Below, one piece after another: positions 1 to 7,335 of a stretch of DNA of 45,119 bases. Source of the DNA: an uncultured bacterium. Its GTDB lineage: Bacteria; Actinomycetota; Coriobacteriia; Coriobacteriales; Coriobacteriaceae. The stretch spans positions 1 through 45,119 of the forward strand of contig CAJMNK010000009.1 of NCBI GenBank assembly GCA_905214905.1. Reading direction: 5' to 3'. A model generated the notes under the pieces. That model did not search any database, was not told the origin of the DNA, and worked only from the letters and a program-made list of their open reading frames with translations. Position numbers and translations under genes: made by a program. How positions within the stretch are numbered: position 1 is the first letter of the stretch; each line of letters starts with the position of its first letter.

Positions 1-17
1 GCCCCGGGCTTCGGGGC
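1..17 (-). terminator. Possible terminator stem, cut by window edge
   Basis: GCCCCG and CGGGGC form a 6-bp stem with a 5-nt loop, just downstream (minus strand) of the isomerase gene that ends at 54. Any T-tract would lie beyond the window start, so termination is inferred from position only. Confidence 0.35.
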
Positions 18-53
18 GGCCGCCGCTTGCGTTGGCTGCGATGAGTCGTGCGA

Positions 54-695
54 TTAGAGGCCCAAGATCTCCTTGACCTTGGCGATGATGGCCTCGTCGG
101 TGGCGTTAGCAAAGAAGTACTCCTGGAAGTGCTCGCCGGCAAGTGCGCCCTTCACCAGGTCCTGGTCGATCTCGCCCAGGACGTCGACGAGCGGACGCAT
201 GGTCACAGCGCGCACGCCATCGAGGATCTTCTTGTTGCGCTGCTCGGGCTCAACGCGCTCGGCGGGGTAGCCGTTGCCCGAGCCAAAGCCAAAGAGCTTC
301 TCGAAGGTGTACTCGAGGTTGAGCTCCTGGCCCCAACCGTTCTTGAGAGCGAAGGGCATGGCGACGGCGTTGCCATCGTTGACCTGAGCAAAGGTGTAGG
401 CGTCAAGCGGGTCGGCAACATGGCCGCACAGCACTCCGGGGAAGGAGTTGCAGGCGAGCATGGCGCCCTCGCCGGTGCCGCAGCCAGTCACGACGTAGTC
501 GGCGGCGCCGGAGTTCAGCAGCACGGCGGCAAGAATGCCGTTCTGCACGTAGGTGAGGGGCTTGGAGTCGGCGTCGGCATACATGCCATAGTTAAAGACG
601 GTGTGGCCCATGGGCTCAACAACCTTCTTAAGTGCGGCCTCGATCATTGGGTTCTTAGAGTTCTGAGAGTTCTCGTTGATAAGTGCGATCTTCAT
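54..695 (-). CDS. RpiB/LacA/LacB-family sugar isomerase, probable 4-deoxy-5-ketouronate isomerase (DhuI-like)
   Basis: This cytosolic ketol-isomerase of 213 aa belongs to the RpiB/LacAB fold. The family signature is visible as VVTGCGTGEGAML near residues 68-80, carrying the cysteine used by RpiB enzymes, with a preceding ALINENSQNSKNPMIEAAL phosphate/substrate-site N-terminus. It is longer than ribose-5-phosphate isomerase B (about 150 aa), having an extra C-terminal part. Streptococcal DhuI, an RpiB-family enzyme, converts 4-deoxy-L-threo-5-hexosulose uronate and is encoded beside an SDR reductase (established knowledge). The same pairing occurs here: the SDR gene lies immediately upstream, 30 bp away on the same strand, so the two are probably one transcript. 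A ribose or galactose-6-phosphate isomerase role is the alternative. The start is preceded by AAAGGTTAACTCAA, a reasonable ribosome site. The function is inferred from family plus neighbourhood. Confidence 0.8.
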   Translation of the reverse strand: MKIALINENSQNSKNPMIEAALKKVVEPMGHTVFNYGMYADADSKPLTYVQNGILAAVLLNSGAADYVVTGCGTGEGAMLACNSFPGVLCGHVADPLDAYTFAQVNDGNAVAMPFALKNGWGQELNLEYTFEKLFGFGSGNGYPAERVEPEQRNKKILDGVRAVTMRPLVDVLGEIDQDLVKGALAGEHFQEYFFANATDEAIIAKVKEILGL

Positions 696-725
696 TTGAG
701 TTAACCTTTCAGTTTTTCAGTTTTC

Positions 726-1535
726 TTACTGTGGCTGCTTGCCGATGTAGGCCAGGATGCCGCCATCGACGTACAGAATGTGCCCGTTGACAAAGTTCGA
801 TGCGTCGGAAGCCAGGAACACAGCGGGACCCTTCAGGTCCTCGGGCGTGCCCCAACGGGCCGCCGGCGTCTTGGCAATGATGAACTGGTCAAATGGGTGG
901 CGGCTGCCGTCGGGCTGCGTCTCGCGCAGCGGTGCGGTTTGCGGCGTGGCGATATAGCCGGGCCCAATGCCGTTGCACTGGATGTTGGCCTCGCCGAACT
1001 CGGAGCAGATGTTCTTGGTGAGCATCTTGAGTCCGCCCTTGGCGGCGGCATAGCCGGCGATGGTCTCGCGACCCAGTTCGCTCATCATCGAGCAGATATT
1101 GATGATCTTGCCGTGGCCCTTGGCGATCATGCCGGGCAGGCAGGCCTTGGACACGATAAACGGTGCGTTGAGGTCGATATCGACGACGCGGCGGAAGTCC
1201 TCTGCACTCATGTCGAGCATCGGGGTGCGCTGGATGACGCCGGCGTTGTTGACCAGGATGTCGGGCGTGGTGCCAAAATCTGCCTCGATCTTGGCTATGA
1301 GCTCGGCGACGACGGTCTCGTCGGTGACGTCGGCAACATAGCCGTGAGCATCAAAGCCCAGCTCACGGTAGTGCTTTTCGGCCTCGGCGACTTTGTCGGC
1401 GTGACGGGCGTTAAAGGCAATCTTGGCCCCGGCCTCACCGAGTGCCTCGGCAATGGCCATGCCAATACCGTAGGTGGCACCGGTCACGAGCGCGACTTTG
1501 CCATCTAGGCGGAAGCTGTCCATAAGATCAGACAT
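726..1535 (-). CDS. SDR oxidoreductase, gluconate 5-dehydrogenase/KduD/DhuD-like
   Basis: This 269-aa classical short-chain dehydrogenase has the Rossmann nucleotide motif TGATYGIG near residue 17, the NNAG motif, and a catalytic Ser plus YAAAK (Tyr-x3-Lys) near 155-165. It probably reduces 3-deoxy-D-glycero-2,5-hexodiulosonate to 2-keto-3-deoxygluconate (KDG), the step after the adjacent isomerase. Closely related gluconate 5-dehydrogenases cannot be excluded. The reading frame is open back to 1841, but the start at 1535 is chosen because AGGAAGG lies 6 nt upstream and because the SDR fold begins there; the upstream extension has no SDR character. It is the first gene of a minus-strand operon with the isomerase, divergent from the GntR regulator, which is its likely controller. 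Confidence 0.88.
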   Translation of the reverse strand: MSDLMDSFRLDGKVALVTGATYGIGMAIAEALGEAGAKIAFNARHADKVAEAEKHYRELGFDAHGYVADVTDETVVAELIAKIEADFGTTPDILVNNAGVIQRTPMLDMSAEDFRRVVDIDLNAPFIVSKACLPGMIAKGHGKIINICSMMSELGRETIAGYAAAKGGLKMLTKNICSEFGEANIQCNGIGPGYIATPQTAPLRETQPDGSRHPFDQFIIAKTPAARWGTPEDLKGPAVFLASDASNFVNGHILYVDGGILAYIGKQPQ

Positions 1536-1640
1536 AGCAATCCTTCCTAAAGAAACGTTCATCTTTATGAGTCCTACTTCTAATACAAGCTCAGTATAGG
1601 AGAAGCAGAGGAATTTACTCGCAGCTTTTCCTAGAATCAG

Positions 1641-1652
1641 GTGAACGTTCAC
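1641..1652. promoter_or_regulatory. Perfect 12-bp palindrome, candidate GntR operator
   Basis: GTGAACGTTCAC reads identically on both strands and lies in the 387-bp gap between the divergent SDR and GntR genes. A second AACGTTCA-type half-site occurs at about 1553-1560, next to the SDR ribosome site. FCD-type GntR regulators usually bind such short palindromes near their own gene; the assignment is inference. Confidence 0.5.
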
Positions 1653-1802
1653 TTTTAAAAGGCGAACGGTTGTGGCCGATTGTCGCGATGCCCGCCATTC
1701 GCTCTGTGCCTGTGCACTCTCCGCAATCATGTTGCGGTTGTAGGGCAGGTGCAAACACATCGCATCGTGTGCCGCGGTGGGCTTGCGCGCTTTGTGGCCA
1801 TG

Positions 1803-1869
1803 CTTGCCATCTGCGGCTCGAAGGGGAGGCGACATGCTCATAACCTGTGCGGGGAGCGCCGCGGGATGC
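1803..1869 (-). pseudogene. Decayed fragment of a YczE/YitT-like membrane protein gene
   Basis: Positions 1842-1869 match 4627-4654, inside the intact YczE-like gene, at 26 of 28 bases. The similarity extends to 1833-1869 against 4618-4654 with 5 mismatches in 37, and more weakly to about 1803 with a 3-base length difference. Read on the minus strand the fragment encodes HPAALPAQV, against HPTALPAQV in the intact gene, after which it degenerates. It sits just upstream of the GntR gene, so it may be debris from a duplication or an eroded second family member. The extent is approximate. Confidence 0.4.
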
Positions 1870-1922
1870 GATAGTATTACGTGGTGATATTCGACAAACC
1901 GTGAGCTTCATTCGAGGGCTTT

Positions 1923-2615
1923 ATGGAACAACACCAGCATTATCAGAGCCTGCAAGATCAGGCATACAACGCACTGCGCTCCAAGATCATCTATGCCGAG
2001 CTCAAGCCCGGCACACGCCTTTCGGCGATTGGTCTGGAAAAGGAGACGGGGATCGGACGCACGCCCATTCGCGAGTCCTTTGTGCGCCTGCGCGAGCAAG
2101 AGCTGGTGGAAACGCGTCCCAAGAGCGGCACCTACGTCTCTAAGATCAGCATGGAACACGCCGAGAATGCCTGTTTCTTGCGCGAGAAACTCGAAAGAAG
2201 CGTACTCATAAAATGCTGTTCGGCCGCTTCACCCGAGCAAAAGCATCGGCTCGAGCAGATTCTTGCCGAGTCCGAGTCGCTCGACCATAGCGAAACGCGT
2301 CGCTTTTTCGACCTGGATAACCTGTTCCATGAGACGTGTTTCGTGATTGCTGGCCGTCACATGTTGTGGGATTGGATGAAGAGCGTCAACACGCATTTTG
2401 AGCGATACAACTGGTTGCGTATGGTGTCGCAGGATCTGGATTGGGAGCCGATTCGTCGGCAGCATCGCCGGATTCTCGAGGCCATTAAGAGGGGCGATAC
2501 CGACGCGGCGAGCTATCTGGCAGAGACGCACCTGCACCTGATGCCCGAGGAGCAGGGCCCGGTTATCGCCCTGCATCCCGACTATTTTGAGCTGTCCAAA
2601 GACTCGGCCATCTAA
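1923..2615 (+). CDS. GntR-family transcriptional regulator, FadR (FCD) subfamily
   Basis: The N-terminal winged helix (residues about 8-75) has the typical LRSKIIYAELKPGTRLS and GIGRTPIRESFVRLREQELV segments. The C-terminal all-helical FCD effector domain (about 90-215) shows the DNLFHETC and HRRILEAIKRGD patterns that carry the family's metal and ligand histidines. Length (230 aa) is normal. The gene is divergent from the SDR-isomerase operon, so it most likely senses a uronate intermediate and controls that operon and itself; the effector cannot be read from sequence. The ATG start follows GAGGGCTTT, a modest ribosome site. Confidence 0.88.
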   Translation: MEQHQHYQSLQDQAYNALRSKIIYAELKPGTRLSAIGLEKETGIGRTPIRESFVRLREQELVETRPKSGTYVSKISMEHAENACFLREKLERSVLIKCCSAASPEQKHRLEQILAESESLDHSETRRFFDLDNLFHETCFVIAGRHMLWDWMKSVNTHFERYNWLRMVSQDLDWEPIRRQHRRILEAIKRGDTDAASYLAETHLHLMPEEQGPVIALHPDYFELSKDSAI

Positions 2616-2807
2616 TCGTTTCCCCCATAAGTCGCGATGAAATAGGGGTTGTTGTGCTGCCCAGGTGGTGCAGACGCCCCCCCAGTTCACTCACGAGCTC
2701 GGGGCCTTTTTCGTCCGGATTGTTGACGTATTGCCGAACGAAAATAGTTTGCGTTTGGTAATAAGCGTACGAAAGCGCAGTTTCCATTCTCATTTCGGAC
2801 GCAAATC

Positions 2808-2867
2808 AAGACGAAAACCGTTTTCGTCTTCTATTAATCTGTACGAAAACGGTTTTCGTCTTATAAT
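2808..2867 (+). promoter_or_regulatory. Twin operator palindromes and -10 box of the AlbA_2 gene
   Basis: Two copies of ACGAAAAC[C/G]GTTTTCGT occur at 2811-2827 and 2843-2859, with centres 32 bp apart (about three helical turns); the first extends to a 23-bp near-palindrome at 2808-2830. A consensus TATAAT lies at 2862-2867, directly after the second copy. No good -35 box is present because that region is occupied by the palindrome. Looser ACGAAA half-sites occur at about 2736 and 2769. This looks like cooperative repression of the downstream gene. The rest of 2616-2807 holds no gene; it has a C7 run at 2677-2683. Confidence 0.75.
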
Positions 2868-2904
2868 ACGGTCATGAATGGTACGAAACGAAGAGGCTGG
2901 GCGT

Positions 2905-4158
2905 ATGGTTGTTAGAGAGAGCCCTACAGTCGAATACAAGGAAAGCGTTACGCCGACGTTTCTTAAAACGGTTAGCGCTTATGCAAACTACGGGACGGGC
3001 AAGATTGAGTTTGGCGTTGATGACGAGGGCGTGGCTGTCGGCCTTGCAGATCCGGTCGCAGAGTGTCTCCGCATTGAGAACATGATTAATGACAGCTTGG
3101 ATCCCGCTCCCCGTTACACGCTCGAGCCCGATGAGAAACACGGGACCGTAATCCTTACGGTTTATGAGGGACAGGACAAACCCTATCGAAGCAAGGGAAA
3201 GGCCTACAGGCGAAACGATTCGGCAACGGTGGAGGTCGACCGGTTTGAGTATGGCAGGTTGACGCTCGAAGGCAGCAACGTAACGTTCGACGCGCTCGCG
3301 TCGACTTGCCAGGACTTGAGTTTTTGCACGCTCGAACAAAAGTGTGTCGAACATCTCGGCATATCTGAGCTAACGTCGGATATTATGCGCACGCTTCGCT
3401 TGCTCGGCAAGGTCGGCTATACCAACGCTGCGGCGATTTTGGCGGATAAGAATGATTTTCCTGGCATCGACTGCGTCCGTTTTGGTGATACCGAGGATGT
3501 GATCTTGGATCGTGAGTCGGCGACAAATGTATCCGCCATTGAACAGGTGGACAGGGCGGTGGCTATGTTTGCACGCTACTACCGTTATGAACGTATCGAA
3601 GGGATGGAACGCGTCCAAACTGATCGAATTCCTCTCGAGGCGTTTCGCGAAGCCGTTGCAAACGCTTTGGTGCATCGGACGTGGGACGTTCGAGCGAATG
3701 TTCAAATTGCCCTGTACGACGATCGCGTCGTTGTCACTTCGCCCGGATCGCTGCCCGCCGGTTTGACGACGGAACAATACCTGTATGGGCAGATATCCGT
3801 GCTCAGAAACCCAATTGTCGCCGAGGTCTTTTTAAAGCTGGATTACATCGAGAAATTTGGCACGGGAATCGCGCGAATCAGGCGTGCGTATCGAGATTCT
3901 TTAAGCCGACCGGTATTTGATGTTCGCGGCGGCATGGTGACCGTCACATTGCCCGTTATCGATGCCTTTGAGGGGTCTGAGGAAGAGGCCCAGGTTCTCA
4001 AGGCTTTGTCGGTCGGACGAATAATGTCGCGGGGCGAGATTGAGCAGCAGACGGGGTTGAGCCGCGCGCGTGCGTTGACGGCGCTTGAATCACTGATTGG
4101 GCGGAAAGCGGTTGTAAAGCGGGGGACTGGGCGTTCCACGAAATACGAGCGCGCATAG
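2905..4158 (+). CDS. AlbA_2 (Schlafen-like) domain putative transcriptional regulator, RecG-like C-terminal half
   Basis: The 417-aa protein begins with an AlbA_2 domain (residues about 4-110: VEYKES, KIEFGVDDEGVAVGL, PYRSKGKAYRRNDS). A central ATPase-lid-like region follows (AFREAVANALVHRTWDV, then IEKFGTGIARIRRAY), typical of the COG2865 'ATP-dependent DNA helicase RecG-related' regulators. A C-terminal winged helix (SRGEIEQQTGLSRARALTALESLIGRKAVV) closes it. It has no helicase motifs, so a DNA-binding regulator is the better description. The frame is open from ATG 2878, but that is only about 11 nt after the TATAAT box. The ATG at 2905 has AAGAGG 8 nt upstream and starts right before the domain, so it is preferred. 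The operators in its promoter suggest autoregulation. Its target is unknown. Confidence 0.82.
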   Translation: MVVRESPTVEYKESVTPTFLKTVSAYANYGTGKIEFGVDDEGVAVGLADPVAECLRIENMINDSLDPAPRYTLEPDEKHGTVILTVYEGQDKPYRSKGKAYRRNDSATVEVDRFEYGRLTLEGSNVTFDALASTCQDLSFCTLEQKCVEHLGISELTSDIMRTLRLLGKVGYTNAAAILADKNDFPGIDCVRFGDTEDVILDRESATNVSAIEQVDRAVAMFARYYRYERIEGMERVQTDRIPLEAFREAVANALVHRTWDVRANVQIALYDDRVVVTSPGSLPAGLTTEQYLYGQISVLRNPIVAEVFLKLDYIEKFGTGIARIRRAYRDSLSRPVFDVRGGMVTVTLPVIDAFEGSEEEAQVLKALSVGRIMSRGEIEQQTGLSRARALTALESLIGRKAVVKRGTGRSTKYERA

Positions 4159-4181
4159 GCCAAAAGAACCATATTGCAAGA

Positions 4182-4213
4182 CAGGCCCCAAGCCTTTGCC
4201 CGCTTGGGGCCTG
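4182..4213 (+). terminator. Strong hairpin after the AlbA_2 gene
   Basis: CAGGCCCCAAGC (4182-4193) and GCTTGGGGCCTG (4202-4213) pair perfectly over 12 bp with an 8-nt loop, followed by a weak T-rich tail (TTGTATGTT). It lies between two convergent genes and could serve both. Confidence 0.7.
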
Positions 4214-4240
4214 TTGTATGTTGGCTGGCAGCGGTAGATT

Positions 4241-4289
4241 TATAGCAAGATATAGCAACGTTAGTGAGATATAGCAACGTATAGCGCTG
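4241..4289. repeat. Short tandem TATAGCAACG-type repeats
   Basis: TATAGCAAGA (4241), TATAGCAACG (4251), TATAGCAACG (4270) and TATAGCGCTG (4280) recur at 10- or 19-bp spacing just downstream of both convergent genes. No function is evident. Confidence 0.55.
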
Positions 4290-4314
4290 TTCGCGGGTTC
4301 TTACGGTGGTGCTA

Positions 4315-4992
4315 TTATCCGAATGCCGCGCGGATAAAGTGCTGGGCGAAGAGCTTGTTGGCGACGTTGATGACGTGGCCCAAGAACAGCGCCGAGATGG
4401 CTGTGGTCACGCCAAAGCCGCCTAGGTTGTGCATGAGCGCGAGCGACAGAATGAGGGACACGGCGACATGTGAGCAGTCGAACACGACTTTTACGTCGCC
4501 AAAGCGGCGTTTAAGCTTTTCGGCAATGACCTGCACCAAGCCGTCGGGCGCGTTGGGGACAACGCCCATGTTGACGACGAGACTTACGCCAAATGCGGTG
4601 ACAGCGAGGGAGAGCAGCATGGTCGCAACCTGTGCGGGGAGTGCCGTGGGATGCAGTGGGTTGACCGCCATGAAGAAATCGGTGAAGCCGCCGATGAGCG
4701 TCGAGAAGCACAGCTCGAGCAAAATGCGCGGCTGGAACTCGCGTCGCAAGATGGCCAATTGCGCCAGGATGTAGGCGACATAGGTAGCAGTGATCCAAAA
4801 GCCGAGTGTCTTGCCGGTGAGCATGGATAGGGTTGTGGCAAAGCACGTGAGCGCAGCGACTCCCAAGCCGGATGCCGTCTGGAGACTCATGCCGAGTGCC
4901 AAGATGGCAACGCCGGCAAGATACATGAGCATCCTGATGACTGTGTGGAACCAATCTATATTCTCGCCATTCATTACGATGAGCGGCCGCAT
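4315..4992 (-). CDS. YczE/YitT-like integral membrane protein
   Basis: This 225-aa protein has about five to six predicted membrane segments, for example LMYLAGVAILALGMSLQTA, TLGFWITATYVAYILAQLA, and VATMLLSLAVTAFGVSLVV. It carries the family's conserved patterns G(M/S)..GLGV near residues 35-45 and NAPDGLVQVIAEKL near 150-165. YczE-like proteins are uncharacterised membrane proteins; a transport role is only presumed. The start at 4992 is chosen because GGAAGG precedes it; the frame continues to 5067 without a ribosome site and the added residues are not membrane-like. The gene follows the KDPG aldolase on the same strand after a 368-bp gap containing hairpins, so it is probably transcribed separately. 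A decayed relative lies at 1803-1869. Confidence 0.78.
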   Translation of the reverse strand: MRPLIVMNGENIDWFHTVIRMLMYLAGVAILALGMSLQTASGLGVAALTCFATTLSMLTGKTLGFWITATYVAYILAQLAILRREFQPRILLELCFSTLIGGFTDFFMAVNPLHPTALPAQVATMLLSLAVTAFGVSLVVNMGVVPNAPDGLVQVIAEKLKRRFGDVKVVFDCSHVAVSLILSLALMHNLGGFGVTTAISALFLGHVINVANKLFAQHFIRAAFG

Positions 4993-5032
4993 GTCGTGAC
5001 CTTCCTTTCGGAATTTGGGAGATGCAGTAAAG

Positions 5033-5096
5033 GCTGCGGCGCCGCTTGGGGGAAAGATCGGAAGCAAGGATCCATTCCTCCAGACGGCGCCGCAGC
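5033..5096 (-). repeat. Leader inverted repeat upstream of the YczE-like gene
   Basis: GCTGCGGCGCCG (5033-5044) and CGGCGCCGCAGC (5085-5096) are perfect 12-bp arms around a 40-nt loop containing GGATCC and pyrimidine-rich stretches. It would lie in the 5' leader of the YczE-like mRNA, 41 nt before its start codon. It matches no riboswitch that I recognise. Confidence 0.6.
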
Positions 5097-5163
5097 TGTT
5101 TGGGTGACATGGCTTTTGTCGAAGTGGCTTAGTTGAGTGCGCCTGCCAGCCGCATAAACAAAG

Positions 5164-5256
5164 CGGCTCGGGTGCGTGTCGCTTCCGTCACGTTCTATCA
5201 GCATACAAGACGGTTTCGGTTCTTGTCCGTGACGGAAACGGCGCGCACCCGAGCCG
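5164..5256. repeat. Long three-tier inverted repeat downstream of the KDPG aldolase gene
   Basis: Outer arms CGGCTCGGGTGCG (5164-5176) and CGCACCCGAGCCG (5244-5256) are perfect. They are followed inward by a symmetric 6x6 internal loop, then by TTCCGTCACG (5183-5192) with CGTGACGGAA (5228-5237), then by ACAAGA/TCTTGT (5205-5210/5221-5226). Outer arms are followed by TTTT on the plus strand and by CTTTGTTT on the minus strand, so it could end transcripts from either side. Confidence 0.7.
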
Positions 5257-5263
5257 TTTTAAA

Positions 5264-5287
5264 GGGGCGCGGCCTCGGTCGCGCCCC
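5264..5287 (-). terminator. Terminator of the KDPG aldolase gene
   Basis: GGGGCGCG and CGCGCCCC form a perfect 8-bp stem with an 8-nt loop; on the minus strand it is followed by TTTAAAA. It lies 73 bp beyond the aldolase stop codon. Confidence 0.65.
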
Positions 5288-5360
5288 CACGATAGAGAGC
5301 GAGTCAAGCGGGGAAGTCAAGCAGAAAATCCACCATTTCACCCCGTCTCAGGCGGCAGGG

Positions 5361-6002
5361 TTAGCCGCGGACCTTCTTGACGACGTCCATGGCCTCGCGG
5401 GCGATCTGCTCGACCTTGGAGAAGTCGCCGTCGGCGAACAGGGCCGGCTTGACCATCCAGGTGCCACCGCAGGCGATGATGGCGCTGGAGCTCAGGTACT
5501 CCTCGACGTTGGCGGTGCTCACGCCGCCGGTGGGCATAAAGCGATGGCCGACAAACGGAGCGGCGAGGGCCTTGATGGTGTTCAGGCCGCCATACTGGGC
5601 CGCGGGGAAGAACTTGGTGACCTTGAGGCCGAGGTTCTCGGCGGCGGTGACCTCGGAGGGGGTCACGGTGCCGGGGAGGACGGGCAGGTCGATGTCGATG
5701 CAGTGCTTCACGACGTCCTCGTTGTAACCCGGGGAGACGATGAACTTGGCGCCGGCGGCGCGGGCCTGCTCAACCTGCTCGACGGTCAGGACGGTGCCGG
5801 CGCCAACGCACATCTCGGGCTCGGCGGCGGCCATAGCGGTGATGCACTCGGCGGCGCAGGCGGTGCGGAAGGTGACCTCGGCGGACTTCATACCAGCTGC
5901 CATAAGGGCGTGAGCGAGCGGAGCGGCGTCCTCGACCTTGTCGAGCACGACGACCGGCACGATGCCCAGGGATTCAAGCGTGGTGTAGAACTGATCGAAC
6001 AT
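5361..6002 (-). CDS. kdgA: 2-keto-3-deoxy-6-phosphogluconate (KDPG) aldolase
   Basis: This 213-aa class I aldolase cleaves KDPG to pyruvate and glyceraldehyde-3-phosphate. The Schiff-base lysine is in KVTKFFPAAQYGG (residues about 128-140), and the catalytic Glu and Arg are in SAEVTFRT (about 40-47). VGAGTVLT, SPGYNEDVV and MPTGGVS complete the family pattern, and the length matches Eda/KdgA. The ATG at 6002 has AAAGGAA 5 nt upstream, whereas the frame's extension to 6110 has none. KDG kinase is the next gene upstream on the same strand, 255 bp away, providing its substrate. It supplies the last step of the uronate route encoded in this window. No Entner-Doudoroff dehydratase gene is seen here. 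Confidence 0.93.
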   Translation of the reverse strand: MFDQFYTTLESLGIVPVVVLDKVEDAAPLAHALMAAGMKSAEVTFRTACAAECITAMAAAEPEMCVGAGTVLTVEQVEQARAAGAKFIVSPGYNEDVVKHCIDIDLPVLPGTVTPSEVTAAENLGLKVTKFFPAAQYGGLNTIKALAAPFVGHRFMPTGGVSTANVEEYLSSSAIIACGGTWMVKPALFADGDFSKVEQIAREAMDVVKKVRG

Positions 6003-6062
6003 GGTGTTCCTTTCGATGTGAGGCGCGCACGGGCGCGTGATTGCCAAAGAAGATTGGCCATG

Positions 6063-6124
6063 AGCCGGTTCCGGATTGGTTATCGGAGGCACTGCTTGGG
6101 GTTCAAGCAATTTCGGAACCGGCT
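6063..6124. repeat. Inverted repeat between KDG kinase and aldolase genes
   Basis: AGCCGGTTCCG (6063-6073) and CGGAACCGGCT (6114-6124) are perfect 11-bp arms; the loop holds a smaller GCTTG/CAAGC stem. It may be an mRNA-processing or attenuating structure between the two cistrons. The rest of 6003-6257 has no gene. Confidence 0.6.
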
Positions 6125-6257
6125 ACGAGGCCAGTCGTGAAGGAATGCCAGACAAAACCGGAATGGGACTAAGTGGTTCTACCTGGCCGGAGGAATCGGG
6201 GAGCGGGCTGCAGAGGTATGGGTATGGAAAGCTGCAGTCCGCGGAATGGGGAACGAA

Positions 6258-7292
6258 TTAACGGGCGACGCGGGTGCCACCGTCGGCGGCGTTGGCCACA
6301 GCGGCGATCTCGTCGGCGGTCACCAGATTGGAATCGCCCTTGATGGTGAGCTTGAGGATCGAGGCCGCGATGGCGTAGTTGACGGCGTCCTGCGGGTCAA
6401 AGTCGTTGATGAGGGCATGGACGAGGCCGGCGTTGAAAGCGTCGCCGGCGGCAACGCCCTCGAGCACATGCACGTCGTGAGCAGGGGAGAACCAGTGCTC
6501 GCCGCTCTCGGCGTCAAAGAGCATGCCCATCCAGATGGAGCGCTCGACGCAGGAGATGTTGCGGACGACCGAGGCGACCTTCTTGCAACCGTACTCGGCG
6601 CAGATCTGACGGGCCATCTCGACGTAGGTGTCGCGCTCCTCGATTCCGTGGGCAAGGGAGCCGGAGACGCAGGTCATACCAAGGCCGGCGGGTGCGTCCT
6701 CGTCGTTGGCGATGCAGATGTCGACGAGTGGCAGGAGCTCCTTCATGGTTGCCTGCGACTTCTCGGGCGACCACATCTTGCCGCGATAGTTCACGTCGCA
6801 CACGGTGGTGATGCCCTTGGCGCGGCAAGCGGTGAGGGCATCCTTGCAGGCAGCGGCCATCTCGTCGGACACGGCGGGAGTCACGCCAGAGAAGTAGAAG
6901 ACATCGACGCCCTTGAGGATTTCGTCCCAATCAAAGACGTCGCGCTTGGCCATGTTGATGGCGGAATACTTGCGGTCGTAGACGCAGCCGTTGCCGCGCT
7001 GCGAGGCGCCAACCTCAAACACATAGGAGCCAAGACGGTCGCCCTGGCGCACGACGCGCGTGGTGTCGACGCCGTAAGCCTTCAGCGAGCGAAGGGCGCA
7101 CTCGCCCAGGCGGTTGGCCGGAACAACGGAGACGTAAGCGGCCTTGTCGCCCTGATAGGCCAGGGAAAGCGCGGTGTTGGCCTCGGCGCCGCCGTAGCGA
7201 ACGTCAAACTCGGTGGCCTGTTCAATGCGCAAGTGATCTTTGGGCGAGAGCCTCATCATGATCTCGCCGAAGGTAAGAACCGTTTTACCCAT
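6258..7292 (-). CDS. kdgK: 2-keto-3-deoxygluconate kinase, PfkB family
   Basis: This 344-aa PfkB/ribokinase-fold kinase phosphorylates KDG to KDPG. The N-terminus TFGEIMMRLSPKDHLRIEQA and the following YGGAEANTALSLA are typical of KDG kinases (substrate binding). DVNYRGKMWSPE and the C-terminal PfkB signature GVAAGDAFNAG (about residues 289-299, catalytic Asp) are present; the first two signature glycines read AA-G rather than GAG, a mild variant. The ATG at 7292 follows AAGGAG by about 10 nt. It is the first gene of the kdgK-kdgA transcript, divergent from the LacI regulator, and its leader carries a large hairpin. Confidence 0.9.
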   Translation of the reverse strand: MGKTVLTFGEIMMRLSPKDHLRIEQATEFDVRYGGAEANTALSLAYQGDKAAYVSVVPANRLGECALRSLKAYGVDTTRVVRQGDRLGSYVFEVGASQRGNGCVYDRKYSAINMAKRDVFDWDEILKGVDVFYFSGVTPAVSDEMAAACKDALTACRAKGITTVCDVNYRGKMWSPEKSQATMKELLPLVDICIANDEDAPAGLGMTCVSGSLAHGIEERDTYVEMARQICAEYGCKKVASVVRNISCVERSIWMGMLFDAESGEHWFSPAHDVHVLEGVAAGDAFNAGLVHALINDFDPQDAVNYAIAASILKLTIKGDSNLVTADEIAAVANAADGGTRVAR

Positions 7293-7335
7293 GGTCGCGC
7301 AGCTCCTTCTTGCTCGTGCGTACACCTTTGATATG

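Noticed and set aside
1536..1841. N-terminal extension of the SDR gene to 1841
   Set aside because: The added residues carry no SDR features, the region holds a palindromic operator, and a strong ribosome site precedes 1535.
2878..2904. Upstream start at ATG 2878 for the AlbA_2 protein
   Set aside because: It lies about 11 bp after the -10 box with no ribosome site; ATG 2905 has one. A leaderless transcript would revive it.
5133..7331. Long plus-strand open frames (335 and 361 codons) opposite kdgA and kdgK
   Set aside because: They are antisense to well-recognised enzymes, read as Gly/Asp/His-rich low-complexity protein, and are expected from GC-rich codon usage.
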